From assembly GCA_049647585.1 (NCBI GenBank), contig JBARXY010000011.1:351326-415325 (forward strand): a stretch of DNA of 64,000 bases, written 5' to 3'. The DNA is from JAGQSZ01 sp049647585. Its GTDB lineage: Bacteria; Actinomycetota; Acidimicrobiia; Acidimicrobiales; Microtrichaceae. The position numbers were made by a program, and so were the translations under genes. Positions 33,809-42,482 of this stretch are shown piece by piece; the first letter of the stretch is position 1, and every line of letters starts with the position of its first letter. The notes beneath the pieces are model-generated. The model was not told where the DNA came from, ran no database searches, and worked only from the letters and a program-made list of their open reading frames with translations.

Positions 33809-35620
33809 ATGACCACCACCCACGGGGTCGACCAAGCACCGATCTCTTCCTACGGAATCATTGGCGACACAAGGACTGCCGCTCTCGTCGGTGAACACGG
33901 GTCGGTCGACTGGATGTGCCTCCCGCATTTCGATGGCGAGCCCGTATTTGCGCGACTGATCGCGGGTCCCCATGGCGGCCATTTCACCTTTGGACTGGCG
34001 TCGCCCGCAGACGTTCTAACCCGGGAATACGACCGCGGGACCTGCCTGCTCCGCACGACCTGGCAGGTCGGTCCGGCCAAGGTCACCTTGACCGAGGGGA
34101 TGATCGCCGAGGTGAAGGGGAAGCTTCTGCCGACCTCATGCATGGTCCGTCGCATCGAAGCCCACGACAGCGACGCACGCGTGTCGCTGTGCCTGGACCC
34201 CCGGTTCGGAGATGACCGCCACCCTCCCGGAACGGTCCGGGACCGGGGGGCGCTGGTCTGCGCCGACGACGGAATCGCCCTGGGCCTGACCTGCGACAGG
34301 GACATCGAAATTCACCCGGGAGTGCCGGTCGAATTCAACCTCGCCGCAGGTTCCGCAGTCACCGTGGCGCTCTCGATCGGTTTCCGCGAGCCGTTGACGT
34401 TCGTCGACCCCCGCCAGGCCTGGGATGCCCTCATGGCCGACTGTGAAGTCTGGCGGAAATGGACTGCCGGCATCGCGTACGAAGGGCCCTTCAGCGACGC
34501 CGTGGAGCGGAGCATTATCACGCTCCGGATGCTCACCTACTCACCGTCGGGCGCTCCGGTGGCAGCCCTCACAACGTCTTTGCCCGAACACATAGGGGGT
34601 GGCCGCAACTGGGACTACCGCTTCGCATGGCCCCGCGATGCCAGCATCGGCATCGGGGCCTTCCTGGGCGTAGGACTCCACGAGCAGGCAGGAGCGTTCA
34701 TGTACTGGCTCCTCCACGCCAGTCGACTCGACCGCCCCATGTTGAAACCGCTACTCACCCTCCATGGGAGACGTGTGCCCGAGGAACGCGAGGTCGACTG
34801 GCCAGGTTGGCGGGAAAGCCGACCGGTCCGCTTCGGCAACGGCGCGCGCGACCAGCATCAGCTCGACAGCTATGGATGGGTCCTCGACGCCATGTGGCTA
34901 TTCGTGCGGGCGGGGCACCGTCTCTACGACGAGACCTGGCGCGCGGCGTCCGACATGGCCGACATGGTGGCAAGGCGCTGGCGTGAACCCGACGCCGGGG
35001 TGTGGGAATTGCGCGACGGCGAGTCCCAACGGGTCCATTCCAAAATGATGGCCTGGTTGACTCTCGACCGTGCAATTTTGATCGCCGAGTCACATCGGGT
35101 GTCGCAGCGACGGCTCCTTCACTGGCGATCCGAGCGGAACGCAATCGCCGCCGATGTAAGGGAGAACGGGTTCGACGAAACCCGGTGCACCTACGTGGGC
35201 GCCTACGGCCGCGACGAGTTGGACGCAGCGGTTCTGGTGTTACCGCTGTTGGGGATCGACCCACCGGACTCGCCAAGGGTGAGGGGGACGGTGCAGGCCA
35301 TCCGCAAGGAATTGTCGGCCGGAGGACCACTTCTCTACCGGTACCGGGCGGAAGACGGCCTGGCCGGTGACGAAGGGGCATTCCTACCTTGTTCATTCTG
35401 GGCGGTTCAGGCTCTTGCCAAGATCGGCGACCTGGCAGAGGCGATCGAACTGTTCGAGGAGTTGCTGGCGCTTGCCGGCCCCCTTGGCCTGTTCGCCGAG
35501 GAAGTCGAGCCGATCAGCGGCGAACAGATCGGCAACTATCCCCAGGCCTTCACCCACGCCACCCTGATCCAGGCGGCCCTGGCCATTCGCGATGCCCAAG
35601 CCATTGCAGGATCTAGCTGA
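33809..35620 (+). CDS. Glycoside hydrolase family 15 (glucoamylase/trehalase-like)
   Basis: 603 aa. N-terminal beta domain starts ISSYGIIGDTRTAALVGEHGSVDWMCLPHFD, the standard opening of bacterial/archaeal GH15. The (alpha/alpha)6 barrel includes GGRNWDYRFAWPRDAS, ARRWREPDAGVWELRDG with a catalytic-site Glu, and EEVEPISGEQIGNYPQAFTHATLI near the C-terminus. No signal peptide, so cytosolic; likely cleaves alpha-glucosidic bonds in glycogen-type oligosaccharides or trehalose. Start at ATG 33809; TTG 33806 is in frame directly before it. The stop abuts the stop of the next convergent gene. Confidence 0.93.
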   Translation: MTTTHGVDQAPISSYGIIGDTRTAALVGEHGSVDWMCLPHFDGEPVFARLIAGPHGGHFTFGLASPADVLTREYDRGTCLLRTTWQVGPAKVTLTEGMIAEVKGKLLPTSCMVRRIEAHDSDARVSLCLDPRFGDDRHPPGTVRDRGALVCADDGIALGLTCDRDIEIHPGVPVEFNLAAGSAVTVALSIGFREPLTFVDPRQAWDALMADCEVWRKWTAGIAYEGPFSDAVERSIITLRMLTYSPSGAPVAALTTSLPEHIGGGRNWDYRFAWPRDASIGIGAFLGVGLHEQAGAFMYWLLHASRLDRPMLKPLLTLHGRRVPEEREVDWPGWRESRPVRFGNGARDQHQLDSYGWVLDAMWLFVRAGHRLYDETWRAASDMADMVARRWREPDAGVWELRDGESQRVHSKMMAWLTLDRAILIAESHRVSQRRLLHWRSERNAIAADVRENGFDETRCTYVGAYGRDELDAAVLVLPLLGIDPPDSPRVRGTVQAIRKELSAGGPLLYRYRAEDGLAGDEGAFLPCSFWAVQALAKIGDLAEAIELFEELLALAGPLGLFAEEVEPISGEQIGNYPQAFTHATLIQAALAIRDAQAIAGSS

Positions 35621-36097
35621 TCACGTCGGATTGATCAACATACCCAGCGCCACGCCGAACGCTATATGGGCGACCATGGCGACCAACGGTGACTCGGGCC
35701 CGTAGTTGAGCGCCATGAGCCCTGGCGGCTCGAGCCCGGCGGTGGCTGAGAGTCCCGCACGATCGGTCGCCATTCGGGGGTGGACCCCGGCGAGCAGTGG
35801 CACGATCACGAGCAGCGCGATGGCTCCGTGGACAGTTCCGAGGAGCCCGCCCTGCCACCATGTGGCCCTACCCCAGCGAGCAAACATCGCGGTGTACCCG
35901 AGGGCGAAAACCTGGCCATTGACCATGTGCATGAGGAAGCCGGCGACCCTGGCTCGGTCCGGGTCCGGGACGACGATGGTCCCCAGGAGTAGCGGCAGGT
36001 CCAAACGGGTTAGACCGGTGACTTGGGCTGCAACCATCGAAGCGGTGAGCGCGCCGGTCGCCACCAGCCCGAACAACGCCCAGCCCCACCAGTCCAT
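35621..36097 (-). CDS. Four-TM hypothetical membrane protein
   Basis: 158 aa with hydrophobic segments near residues 5-25, 55-72, 82-103 and 138-156. Polar landmarks are FLMHMVNGQVFALGYTAMF and PLVAMVAHIAFGVALGML, where His residues in TM2 and TM4 may face each other. No recognised family; ends base-to-base with the GH15 stop. ATG 36097 has GAAAGG upstream. Confidence 0.7.
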   Translation of the reverse strand: MDWWGWALFGLVATGALTASMVAAQVTGLTRLDLPLLLGTIVVPDPDRARVAGFLMHMVNGQVFALGYTAMFARWGRATWWQGGLLGTVHGAIALLVIVPLLAGVHPRMATDRAGLSATAGLEPPGLMALNYGPESPLVAMVAHIAFGVALGMLINPT

Positions 36098-36214
36098 AGG
36101 GGAATCCGCCTTTCCGCAGTTGCCACGACCGATCAGGTCGGCCCAATCGAACCTACCCCTGAGCTGCCGGCCCTAGCAGCATGACAGGGCAGGCGGTGCT
36201 CCGGGCAGGCCGAT

Positions 36215-37099
36215 TCAGCGCGACTTCGGGCTCTGGACGCCGTGACGGTGATGGGTATGGAGTGACAGGAACTGCTCTGGATGGTCGTGGGTGATCCCGG
36301 GGCCGTTCAACCATTTCTCAGACTCCTGCCGGGCCCGCTTGATGAGTTCCTTCGAGTGTCGAAAATCAGTCGATGAAACCGAGAGTGGACAAAGCGGCGG
36401 AATCACCTTCATGTCGACCTGGTCGCCGAGCGTTGCGACCTCAAGGATCAGCCGCTGTTCGATCAACAACGTCAGTGCGTGCATTGCGCTGGCCAGCGGA
36501 TTCGAGGGCGGCTCATCGAGCGCACAGGTGTAACCGGTGGGAAGAACGTAGATCGCGTCCGCTCCGAGCTTGACCGCCAACGAGACAGACGAGTTGTCCG
36601 CCACTCCTCCGTCCATCAGGTCTTTGCCATCGATGCGCACCGACGGGTAGATGGCAGGAATGGCAGTGCTGGCAAGGATCGCACGGGAGGCCTTTCCCGA
36701 GGACAGGTCCACCTCGGATCCGCTTGCCACGTCGGTTGTGACGACGTGCAGCGGGATCTTGGCATCTTCGAGTCGATCGAACGGTAGGTGGTGTTCGATC
36801 AGCTTTCGCAGACCACTGTTGGTGAAGATGGACGGTGCCCTTCCCAACGCTGCTTCCGCCAGCCTTGCCGGATCAAATGGAAAGACATCGTGTCGGTGCA
36901 GCCCTGTCCACAGCCTCTTCAAGTTGTCGAGTGCGTCCGGCTCGACTCCATGTCCGGCAATGTAGGCGGCGTTCAGCGCACCGACCGACGTCCCGATCAG
37001 AAGGTCGGGCCTTATGCCCATCTCGGTCATTGCCTGGAGCATCCCCACCTGGACGGCACCGAGACTTCCCCCGCCAGACAGTACGTACGCCACAGTCAA
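36215..37099 (-). CDS. Patatin-like phospholipase (RssA type)
   Basis: 294 aa. VLSGGGSLGAVQVGMLQAM holds the oxyanion Gly-rich loop, IGTSVGALNAAYIAG the nucleophile Ser (GxSxG) and LMDGGVADNSSVSL the catalytic Asp (DGG). Cytosolic lipid acyl hydrolase of the bacterial patatin family; natural lipid unknown. The start is uncertain: TTG 37099 has GAGGA at a fitting distance, GTG 37093 gives MAYVLSGGG. Confidence 0.9.
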   Translation of the reverse strand: MTVAYVLSGGGSLGAVQVGMLQAMTEMGIRPDLLIGTSVGALNAAYIAGHGVEPDALDNLKRLWTGLHRHDVFPFDPARLAEAALGRAPSIFTNSGLRKLIEHHLPFDRLEDAKIPLHVVTTDVASGSEVDLSSGKASRAILASTAIPAIYPSVRIDGKDLMDGGVADNSSVSLAVKLGADAIYVLPTGYTCALDEPPSNPLASAMHALTLLIEQRLILEVATLGDQVDMKVIPPLCPLSVSSTDFRHSKELIKRARQESEKWLNGPGITHDHPEQFLSLHTHHRHGVQSPKSR

Positions 37100-37176
37100 A
37101 ACGATCCTCGATTCTCCGGGCCTTGGCCTGTGGACCACTTACCCCGAACGACCCGGCCTGCTGATCACGGCGAACC

Positions 37177-37182
37177 TATGCT
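37177..37182 (+). promoter_or_regulatory. -10 box of leaderless promoter (phosphatase-like gene)
   Basis: TATGCT, 6 nt before GTG 37189. Confidence 0.55.
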
Positions 37183-37188
37183 CCGAAC

Positions 37189-37674
37189 GTGAGCACCTGG
37201 GACGCGAGCATCTGGGACGCGAGCATCGGGGACGCGGGCGACGGCCAAGCCAGCCACGGCCAAGCCGGCGACGGCATTGTGGAGTTCCCCGACGGTCGGC
37301 TGATTCGCGGTCGGGGGCTGCGGAGGCCAGTGCCCGGCGCACTCCAACCTCAGTTCGGCATCTATCTACTGGGCCGGGAACCTGCTCCGTTCGAATGGGA
37401 GAGTCGCTGGATCCCCTGGCCAGACTTTCGACTTCCTCGCGACACCCAGAATGCACTCGAAATCCTGCGGGATGGCTATGCCCGTGCTGCTTCACAACGC
37501 GTCGAGATCGCCTGCGGTGGTGGTGTCGGCCGGACTGGAACCGCGCTCGCCGCGCTCGCGGTGATCGCCGGAGTTCCGTCAGATGAGGCAGTCACCTGGG
37601 CGCGGTCCCACTATCGAACCAGGGCCGTGGAAACTCCATGGCAACGTCGATGGATCCGGACAATCCGTCCGTGA
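37189..37674 (+). CDS. Protein-tyrosine/dual-specificity phosphatase-like protein
   Basis: 161 aa. The C(X)5R phosphatase loop is intact as ACGGGVGRTGTALA (~residues 104-117), and WPDFRLPRDTQNAL upstream supplies the general-acid loop (Asp). The N-terminal ~28 residues are a Trp/Asp/Gly repeat (WDASI, GDAGD, GQASH) encoded by 15-bp tandem units, absent from the core fold; the natural domain begins near VEFPDGRLIRGRGLRRP. GTG 37189 is supported by the TATGCT box 6 nt upstream, so the repeat is probably translated. The 3' end overlaps the GH38 start. Confidence 0.8.
   Translation: MSTWDASIWDASIGDAGDGQASHGQAGDGIVEFPDGRLIRGRGLRRPVPGALQPQFGIYLLGREPAPFEWESRWIPWPDFRLPRDTQNALEILRDGYARAASQRVEIACGGGVGRTGTALAALAVIAGVPSDEAVTWARSHYRTRAVETPWQRRWIRTIRP
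37198..37272. repeat. 15-bp tandem repeats at phosphatase N-terminus
   Basis: Five consecutive 15-bp units: two identical and one diverged copy of TGGGACGCGAGCATC (37198-37242), then two of GGCCAAGCC-type (37243-37272). Begins 9 bp after the start codon. Confidence 0.9.
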
Positions 37675-40271
37675 GCAATCCGTCCGTGAGCAGTTCGTCG
37701 GTGACCGAATCTTCCGTGACGGAATCTGGGGTACGTGCGCGCTTGGGAATCCCGGCCGACGCCGCAACGGTGCTGGTGATCGCGGAGTCGACCCACTGGG
37801 ACCCCAACTGGCTTCTCACTTCAGAGGAGTACTACCGGCTCACGGTGCGCCGAACCTTGGACCGTGTGATCGAAGCATTGCTCGCTGAACCGAAACGGGT
37901 GTTCAGCCTGGAATGCATCTTCTTCGTGGAGCGCTACTGGCGGGACCATCCTGGTCACAGAGAGCTGTTCAGACAGCTAGTGAACGAGGGTCGGATCCGT
38001 TTCAGCGGTTCGGGGGTGACCACGCCTGACACGCTCATTCCAGAGGACGAACTGCTGATCCGGGACCTGTTGTTGGGCCAGGAATGGCTGCGCACCAATG
38101 GGATGAAACCCGAGCCGCGCTTGTTGTACCTGCCGGACAGTTTCGGCCATTCGCCGGGGCTGCCATCGCTACTTCGAGCCTCGGGGTTTACCTACGCCGC
38201 GGTCACGAGAATCGATGGGATGAGGTTTCCCGGAGCCGACATGGAACCGGCCCGGAACTTCCCCCGGCCCGGAAGCAGCGCAGAGCATCTAATCGCCTCC
38301 GGTACATCTGATTTTGTGTGGAGGAGCGGCGACGGTAGCGAGGTCCTAACCCATTGGATGTCGCATGGTTACGGCCACGGCGACATGATCGGCAGCGGTG
38401 GTCTGAGCAGGTTCATGGGACTGCCATTTGCCTGGCCGGACCGCCGAGCACGCCATGTCGACCGTCGGGTCGCCGAGTACCTCGAAGATCTCGGGCGCAT
38501 GTCACCTACTCCCTACCGCCTGCTCAACATCGGGTTCGATTTCGTGCGCCCGATCCCACGGATTGTCGAACTGATCGACGCGTGGAACGCCCGTCATCAC
38601 GAACAGACCGGTGTGTGGCTAGTGAACGCGACGACCGAGGACTATCTGGATCTGGTTTCGTTCCATTCGTCATCACTACCGACCATCGACTTCGACCCCA
38701 ACCCGTACTGGTCCGGCTTCTACTCGAGCAGACCCGCTATCAAGTCGACCGCCCGGGACCTGGGGCGAAGGCTCATCGCAGGAGACGCGGAGCGTGTCAT
38801 AGAAGCATGCAATGGGACCAGTACCTTCGCCGGCCTCGACCGCGACGACACCTTGAGCAGGTCGGCCTGGTGGTCGGCCGTCGTATCGAACCACCACGAT
38901 TTCATAACCGGAACCGCACCAGACCGAGTCGCCCGTGGCGAACAGGCCCAGATCCTGCATCAGGCCATCGCCGACTCCCCTTGGCCCAGCAGGCGTGCGC
39001 CGACCGACCCGCTCGGCGACGTTGCAGGTGAGGCTCCACCGGACAGGGAGCCAGTAGGGACCTCGGCCCGACTCCGAGCGGGATTGGTCGTGCTGGACGC
39101 GACGTGGGGAACCGCAGTGTTCGACCCGCAACGCGGAGGCACACTCACCAGCCTGGTCGCCGATGGGGTCGAGCAGATCTTGAGTCCCAGCTTCGCGCTG
39201 CGCAGCTACACCGACAGCGGTGGACTCTGGCGAATGGGACAGGAGCTTCACGGCGGCACGTGGCGACTCTCCGACGACAGCTCCCGCCATCGGGCGTCGG
39301 TGACCGTCAAGCGACACGGCGACATCGCGACCATGAAGGTCCGTCCCGTTATTGAGGGCCGGCCGGTAGCCGTCGAGATCTCGGTCGACCTGCGTGACCC
39401 CGACGGGCCGACGTTCATGGTTCGCACCGCAATCAATGCCGTCCGGCGACGGACGGTGACGCTGGCCGTCACCCAGCAGGTCCGGCAGTCCCCACCAAGC
39501 CGGATCCTGATGCATCAGCCCGGCACGATGGTCGATCGGCCGATCAAACGGTTCTACGAGCCGACCTTCTGGCCACTGCACTCCTTTGCGGCCACCGGCA
39601 CTGGCCACGAAGCGATCCCCCGCCGTCTGGTCCTCGCAACTGCGACGCCAACCGGTTTGCATCAAGGCCGCGACGGAACCGTCGAGGTGGTTGTCGCCCG
39701 AACGGCGGTCAAGGAGATCGCCTTCGGAGTGGTACCCGTCATGGCACCTGCCTGGGGTCTTCGGTGGGGTGAGCAGTCTTCATTGCTGGCATTCCGCTGG
39801 ACCTACGACGAAGAGCGCTCGGTGGTCCGGAGGGGCCGAATCCTCTGGAGCCTCGTTGACGCTGCAGCGGGTCGACACCGACCTCCGCTCACGATCGAGA
39901 TTGTTGACACAGCAGAGGCTGATGACGACCCAGCTCGCTTGGACGAGGTTGAGATCCTCGCGGTCAAGCCCGCCGATCGGGGCCCGGGAATCATCGTCCG
40001 CGTTAGGGACTGGGGAGCTATCGCGATCGAAGGCCGGCCCGAGTCCCAGTCCGGCTCTCGACCCGGCGGGTGGCCGATAACCCTGCGACTTACAGATTCG
40101 CTGGTCGGTGAAATTGTTTCTGCCTCGCTCGTCGACGGCCGGGAACGTGATTTGGCCCCGCTGGAACACGATCCGAGAGGCCTACGATTCACACCGACGG
40201 GCCATCTGAGTTCGATTCGTCTGGAACTCAGTTCAGGCGATGTACACAGTTCCTCGGGCCCACCCACGTAG
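37638..40271 (+). CDS. Glycoside hydrolase family 38 (alpha-mannosidase-like)
   Basis: 877 aa. From ~residue 47 the GH38 catalytic domain is readable: STHWDPNWL (metal His/Asp), FSLECIFFVERYW, YLPDSFGHSPGLPSLLRASGF (nucleophile Asp), and NHHDFITGTAPDRV (metal His). A middle helical domain and a C-terminal beta-sandwich follow. No secretion signal, so probably cytosolic alpha-mannosidase or related activity. The first ~35 residues (NPSVSNPSVSSSSVTESS) come from 15-bp tandem repeats that also contain the stop of the phosphatase gene; ATG 37638 or 37650 both overlap that gene. Confidence 0.88.
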   Translation: MATSMDPDNPSVSNPSVSSSSVTESSVTESGVRARLGIPADAATVLVIAESTHWDPNWLLTSEEYYRLTVRRTLDRVIEALLAEPKRVFSLECIFFVERYWRDHPGHRELFRQLVNEGRIRFSGSGVTTPDTLIPEDELLIRDLLLGQEWLRTNGMKPEPRLLYLPDSFGHSPGLPSLLRASGFTYAAVTRIDGMRFPGADMEPARNFPRPGSSAEHLIASGTSDFVWRSGDGSEVLTHWMSHGYGHGDMIGSGGLSRFMGLPFAWPDRRARHVDRRVAEYLEDLGRMSPTPYRLLNIGFDFVRPIPRIVELIDAWNARHHEQTGVWLVNATTEDYLDLVSFHSSSLPTIDFDPNPYWSGFYSSRPAIKSTARDLGRRLIAGDAERVIEACNGTSTFAGLDRDDTLSRSAWWSAVVSNHHDFITGTAPDRVARGEQAQILHQAIADSPWPSRRAPTDPLGDVAGEAPPDREPVGTSARLRAGLVVLDATWGTAVFDPQRGGTLTSLVADGVEQILSPSFALRSYTDSGGLWRMGQELHGGTWRLSDDSSRHRASVTVKRHGDIATMKVRPVIEGRPVAVEISVDLRDPDGPTFMVRTAINAVRRRTVTLAVTQQVRQSPPSRILMHQPGTMVDRPIKRFYEPTFWPLHSFAATGTGHEAIPRRLVLATATPTGLHQGRDGTVEVVVARTAVKEIAFGVVPVMAPAWGLRWGEQSSLLAFRWTYDEERSVVRRGRILWSLVDAAAGRHRPPLTIEIVDTAEADDDPARLDEVEILAVKPADRGPGIIVRVRDWGAIAIEGRPESQSGSRPGGWPITLRLTDSLVGEIVSASLVDGRERDLAPLEHDPRGLRFTPTGHLSSIRLELSSGDVHSSSGPPT
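37662..37721. repeat. 15-bp tandem repeat spanning a stop codon and a gene start
   Basis: Four units (37662, 37677, 37692, 37707), the first two identical (AATCCGTCCGTGAGC), the others increasingly diverged. The phosphatase TGA (37672-37674) lies in unit 1, while in another frame the array encodes the Ser/Val-rich start of the GH38 protein. Confidence 0.9.
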
Positions 40272-40329
40272 TCTCCACTTCTGGAACGCGACCGGAGTCG
40301 TCGCGACACGAGGAATTGGAGACCCAATA

Positions 40330-41265
40330 GTGGCAACCGGAGGTGGGACCAAAGCGGTCGTCACAGCACTCGCCGCCAATATCGGAATTGCCGTGGCGAA
40401 GTTCATCGGATTCGCGTTGACCGGTTCGAGTTCGATGCTCGCCGAGTCGATCCACTCGGCCGCGGACAGTTCGAACCAGGGACTTCTGCTCTTCGGAGCC
40501 AACCGTTCGCACCGCAAGGCCTCGGAGGTCCACCAGTTCGGCTACGGCCGCACCCGCTACGTGGCTGGCTTCGTGGTCTCGATCGTGTTGTTCAGCCTCG
40601 GCGGTCTGTTCGCCCTGTATGAGGCGTGGCACAAGTTCGGCCATCCCGAACCCATCGAGTCGTGGAAGTGGGTTCCGATCACGGTTCTGCTCGCTGCGCT
40701 GGTCATGGAGAGCTTCGCCCTTAGGACCGCACTGCACGAGGCCGAACAGGCCCGCGGGAAGCTGTCGCTGCTCGAGTTCGTCCACATTTCCCGATCACCG
40801 GAGCTCCCTGTGATCGTGATGGAGGATTCGGCGGCAATTGTCGGCCTGCTGTTCGGCCTCTTCGGAGTCAGCATGACCATCATCACCCACAACGGACGCT
40901 GGGACGCCGTGGGCTCGGCGGCGATCGGTGTCCTGCTGGTAGCTGTCGCGGTCTTTCTGGCCCGCGAGATGATTTCGATGCTGATCGGCGAGTCGGCGCT
41001 ACCGGAGCATCAGGATGCGATCGAGGCCGCGATGCTCGGCGAGGGTGTCGAGCGCGTCATCCACATGCGCACGCTCCACCTGGGTCCCGACGAGGTTCTC
41101 GTCGCTGCGAAGCTCGCCGTAACGGCAACCGACTCGGCGGAACAGATCGCCAATGCGATCAACGCGGCTGAAGCCCGGGTCAGGGCGGCGGTCCCCTTGA
41201 AACTTCGGATCTATCTCGAGCCCGACCTGTTCAGCGACCAGCACACCCCGACCCACGAGCAGTAA
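40330..41265 (+). CDS. Cation diffusion facilitator (CDF) family efflux protein
   Basis: 311 aa, ~6 TM segments. TM2 SMLAESIHSAADSSNQGLLLFG carries the His/Asp metal site; GYGRTRYVAGFVVSIVLFSLGG and VVIMED-type SAAIVGLLFGLFG segments follow, then a cytosolic ferredoxin-like domain (VIHMRTLHLGPDEVLVAAKL). Exports Zn2+ or similar divalent metal. GTG 40330 has GGAG 8 nt upstream and gives a normal N-terminus; an in-frame extension to 40240 inside the GH38 gene is unlikely. Confidence 0.9.
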   Translation: MATGGGTKAVVTALAANIGIAVAKFIGFALTGSSSMLAESIHSAADSSNQGLLLFGANRSHRKASEVHQFGYGRTRYVAGFVVSIVLFSLGGLFALYEAWHKFGHPEPIESWKWVPITVLLAALVMESFALRTALHEAEQARGKLSLLEFVHISRSPELPVIVMEDSAAIVGLLFGLFGVSMTIITHNGRWDAVGSAAIGVLLVAVAVFLAREMISMLIGESALPEHQDAIEAAMLGEGVERVIHMRTLHLGPDEVLVAAKLAVTATDSAEQIANAINAAEARVRAAVPLKLRIYLEPDLFSDQHTPTHEQ

Positions 41266-41285
41266 CCCACGATCACAAGGATGGA

Positions 41286-41729
41286 ATGACAATGCCGATC
41301 CCCGGACTTTATGAGCCCAGCCCTTGGGAACCGATCGCAGATCAGGTTGCCCTCTACGAGCGGTCCCGCGGGACCGAGGGAACCGAACTCGAAGGGGCAC
41401 CCTGCGTGATTCTGTGGACCACCGGCCGCAAGACCGGCAAGGTTCGCAAGACGCCCCTTATGAAGGTCCGCGAGGGAGACAGCTATGCCGTCATCGCATC
41501 GATGGGTGGCGCACCTGACCATCCGGTCTGGTACCACAACGTCGTCGCCAACAAGATCGTCACTCTCCAAGACGGGGCGAATGTCGGAGACTACGAAGCC
41601 CATGTGGCCGAGGGCGACGAGCGTGACCGCTGGTGGGGCATCGCCAACGAGGTTTGGCCGTCCTATGACGAGTACCAGGCCAACACCGAGCGTGTGATTC
41701 CGGTGATTGTGCTGAATCCGGTCGCCTGA
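41286..41729 (+). CDS. DDN-type deazaflavin (F420)-dependent nitroreductase-family protein
   Basis: 147 aa split-barrel. GAPCVILWTTGRKTGKVRKTPLM, HPVWYHNVVAN and WPSYDEYQANTERVIPV are the diagnostic blocks of the deazaflavin-dependent nitroreductase family, binding the F420 phosphate through the Lys/Arg-rich loop. Uses reduced F420 on unknown acceptors. Tightly follows the CDF gene (20 bp). A second member is at 57260-57703. Confidence 0.9.
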   Translation: MTMPIPGLYEPSPWEPIADQVALYERSRGTEGTELEGAPCVILWTTGRKTGKVRKTPLMKVREGDSYAVIASMGGAPDHPVWYHNVVANKIVTLQDGANVGDYEAHVAEGDERDRWWGIANEVWPSYDEYQANTERVIPVIVLNPVA

Positions 41730-41767
41730 GGCGTCTTCGGGTCTCGGCCCGATCTTGGAAATGCGAG

Positions 41768-41789
41768 GCGGATCCTGCCGATGATCCGC
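41768..41789. terminator. Small hairpin between DDN and phosphoesterase genes
   Basis: GCGGATC (41768-41774) and GATCCGC (41783-41789) pair around an 8-nt loop; G-T and A-T pairs can extend it. No T-run follows, so only a weak terminator candidate. Confidence 0.3.
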
Positions 41790-41790
41790 T

Positions 41791-41796
41791 TAGCCT
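41791..41796 (+). promoter_or_regulatory. -10 box of leaderless promoter (metallophosphoesterase)
   Basis: TAGCCT, 6 nt before ATG 41803. Confidence 0.55.
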
Positions 41797-41802
41797 GTAG
41801 GT

Positions 41803-42426
41803 ATGAGGACCTGGTTCACCTCTGACCTGCACTTCGGCCACAAGAACATCATCGGCTACTGCGCGCGTCCCTTCAGCACCGTCGAGGGAATGAATAGCGA
41901 GCTGATCCGACGGTGGAACGACACGGTCGCCGATGAGGACACGGTGTGGGTTCTCGGAGACTTCGCCCTCGGGACAATCGACGTGACACTCACATTCACC
42001 TCCAGCCTGCGCGGCCACAAGATCCTGCTCGCCGGCAATCACGACCGCTGCTGGAGCGGACGGGATTCCAAGGATGATGGATCCGTCGAGGTGTGGACCG
42101 AGCGATACCTCGAGGCCGGATTCGACGAGATCCGCCAAGGCGAGCAGTCCATCACCGTCGCCGGCCAACAGGTTCTCCTGTGCCACTTCCCCTACGAAGG
42201 GGACAGCCACGATCGGGACCGCCACCTGAGCCACCGTCCCGTCGACCGCGGCGGATGGCTGCTTCACGGGCATGTACACGAGCGGTGGCGACAACGCGGG
42301 CGGATGATCAACGTCGGTGTCGATGTCAACGACTTCCGTCCCGTGTGCATCGACGAGATAGCCGGGATGGTCGCATCCGGTCCGGTACCGGATGTGTTTG
42401 CAGCCAAGTCGACCGTAACCTTGTAG
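41803..42426 (+). CDS. Calcineurin-like metallophosphoesterase
   Basis: 207 aa. Dinuclear-metal motifs in order: TSDLHFGHKNII (DxH), VLGDFALG (GD), LLAGNHDRCW (GNHD), LLCHFPYEG (H) and LHGHVHERW (GHxH). Cytosolic phosphoesterase; substrate (nucleotide, phosphodiester or protein) not evident. The C-terminal KSTVTL and the stop lie in a 15-bp tandem repeat. Preceded by a TAGCCT box at the leaderless distance. Confidence 0.9.
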   Translation: MRTWFTSDLHFGHKNIIGYCARPFSTVEGMNSELIRRWNDTVADEDTVWVLGDFALGTIDVTLTFTSSLRGHKILLAGNHDRCWSGRDSKDDGSVEVWTERYLEAGFDEIRQGEQSITVAGQQVLLCHFPYEGDSHDRDRHLSHRPVDRGGWLLHGHVHERWRQRGRMINVGVDVNDFRPVCIDEIAGMVASGPVPDVFAAKSTVTL

Positions 42427-42470
42427 CAGGGGAACTTGTAGACCGTGACCTTGCCGACCGTGACCATGTA
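42411..42470. repeat. 15-bp tandem repeat across phosphoesterase stop codon
   Basis: Four units at 42411, 42426, 42441 and 42456 of the GACCGTGACC(T/A)TG.. type, the second most diverged. The TAG stop (42424-42426) straddles units 1 and 2. Ends 12 bp before the GH31 start. Confidence 0.85.
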
Positions 42471-42482
42471 GACACTGTCGGC

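Noticed and set aside
40240..40329. N-terminal extension of the CDF protein into the GH38 gene
   Set aside because: GTG 40330 has a GGAG RBS and gives the normal CDF N-terminus.
42093..42482. Upstream 130-codon extension of the GH31 ORF
   Set aside because: Lies inside the metallophosphoesterase gene in another frame, Arg-rich, ends in the repeat array.
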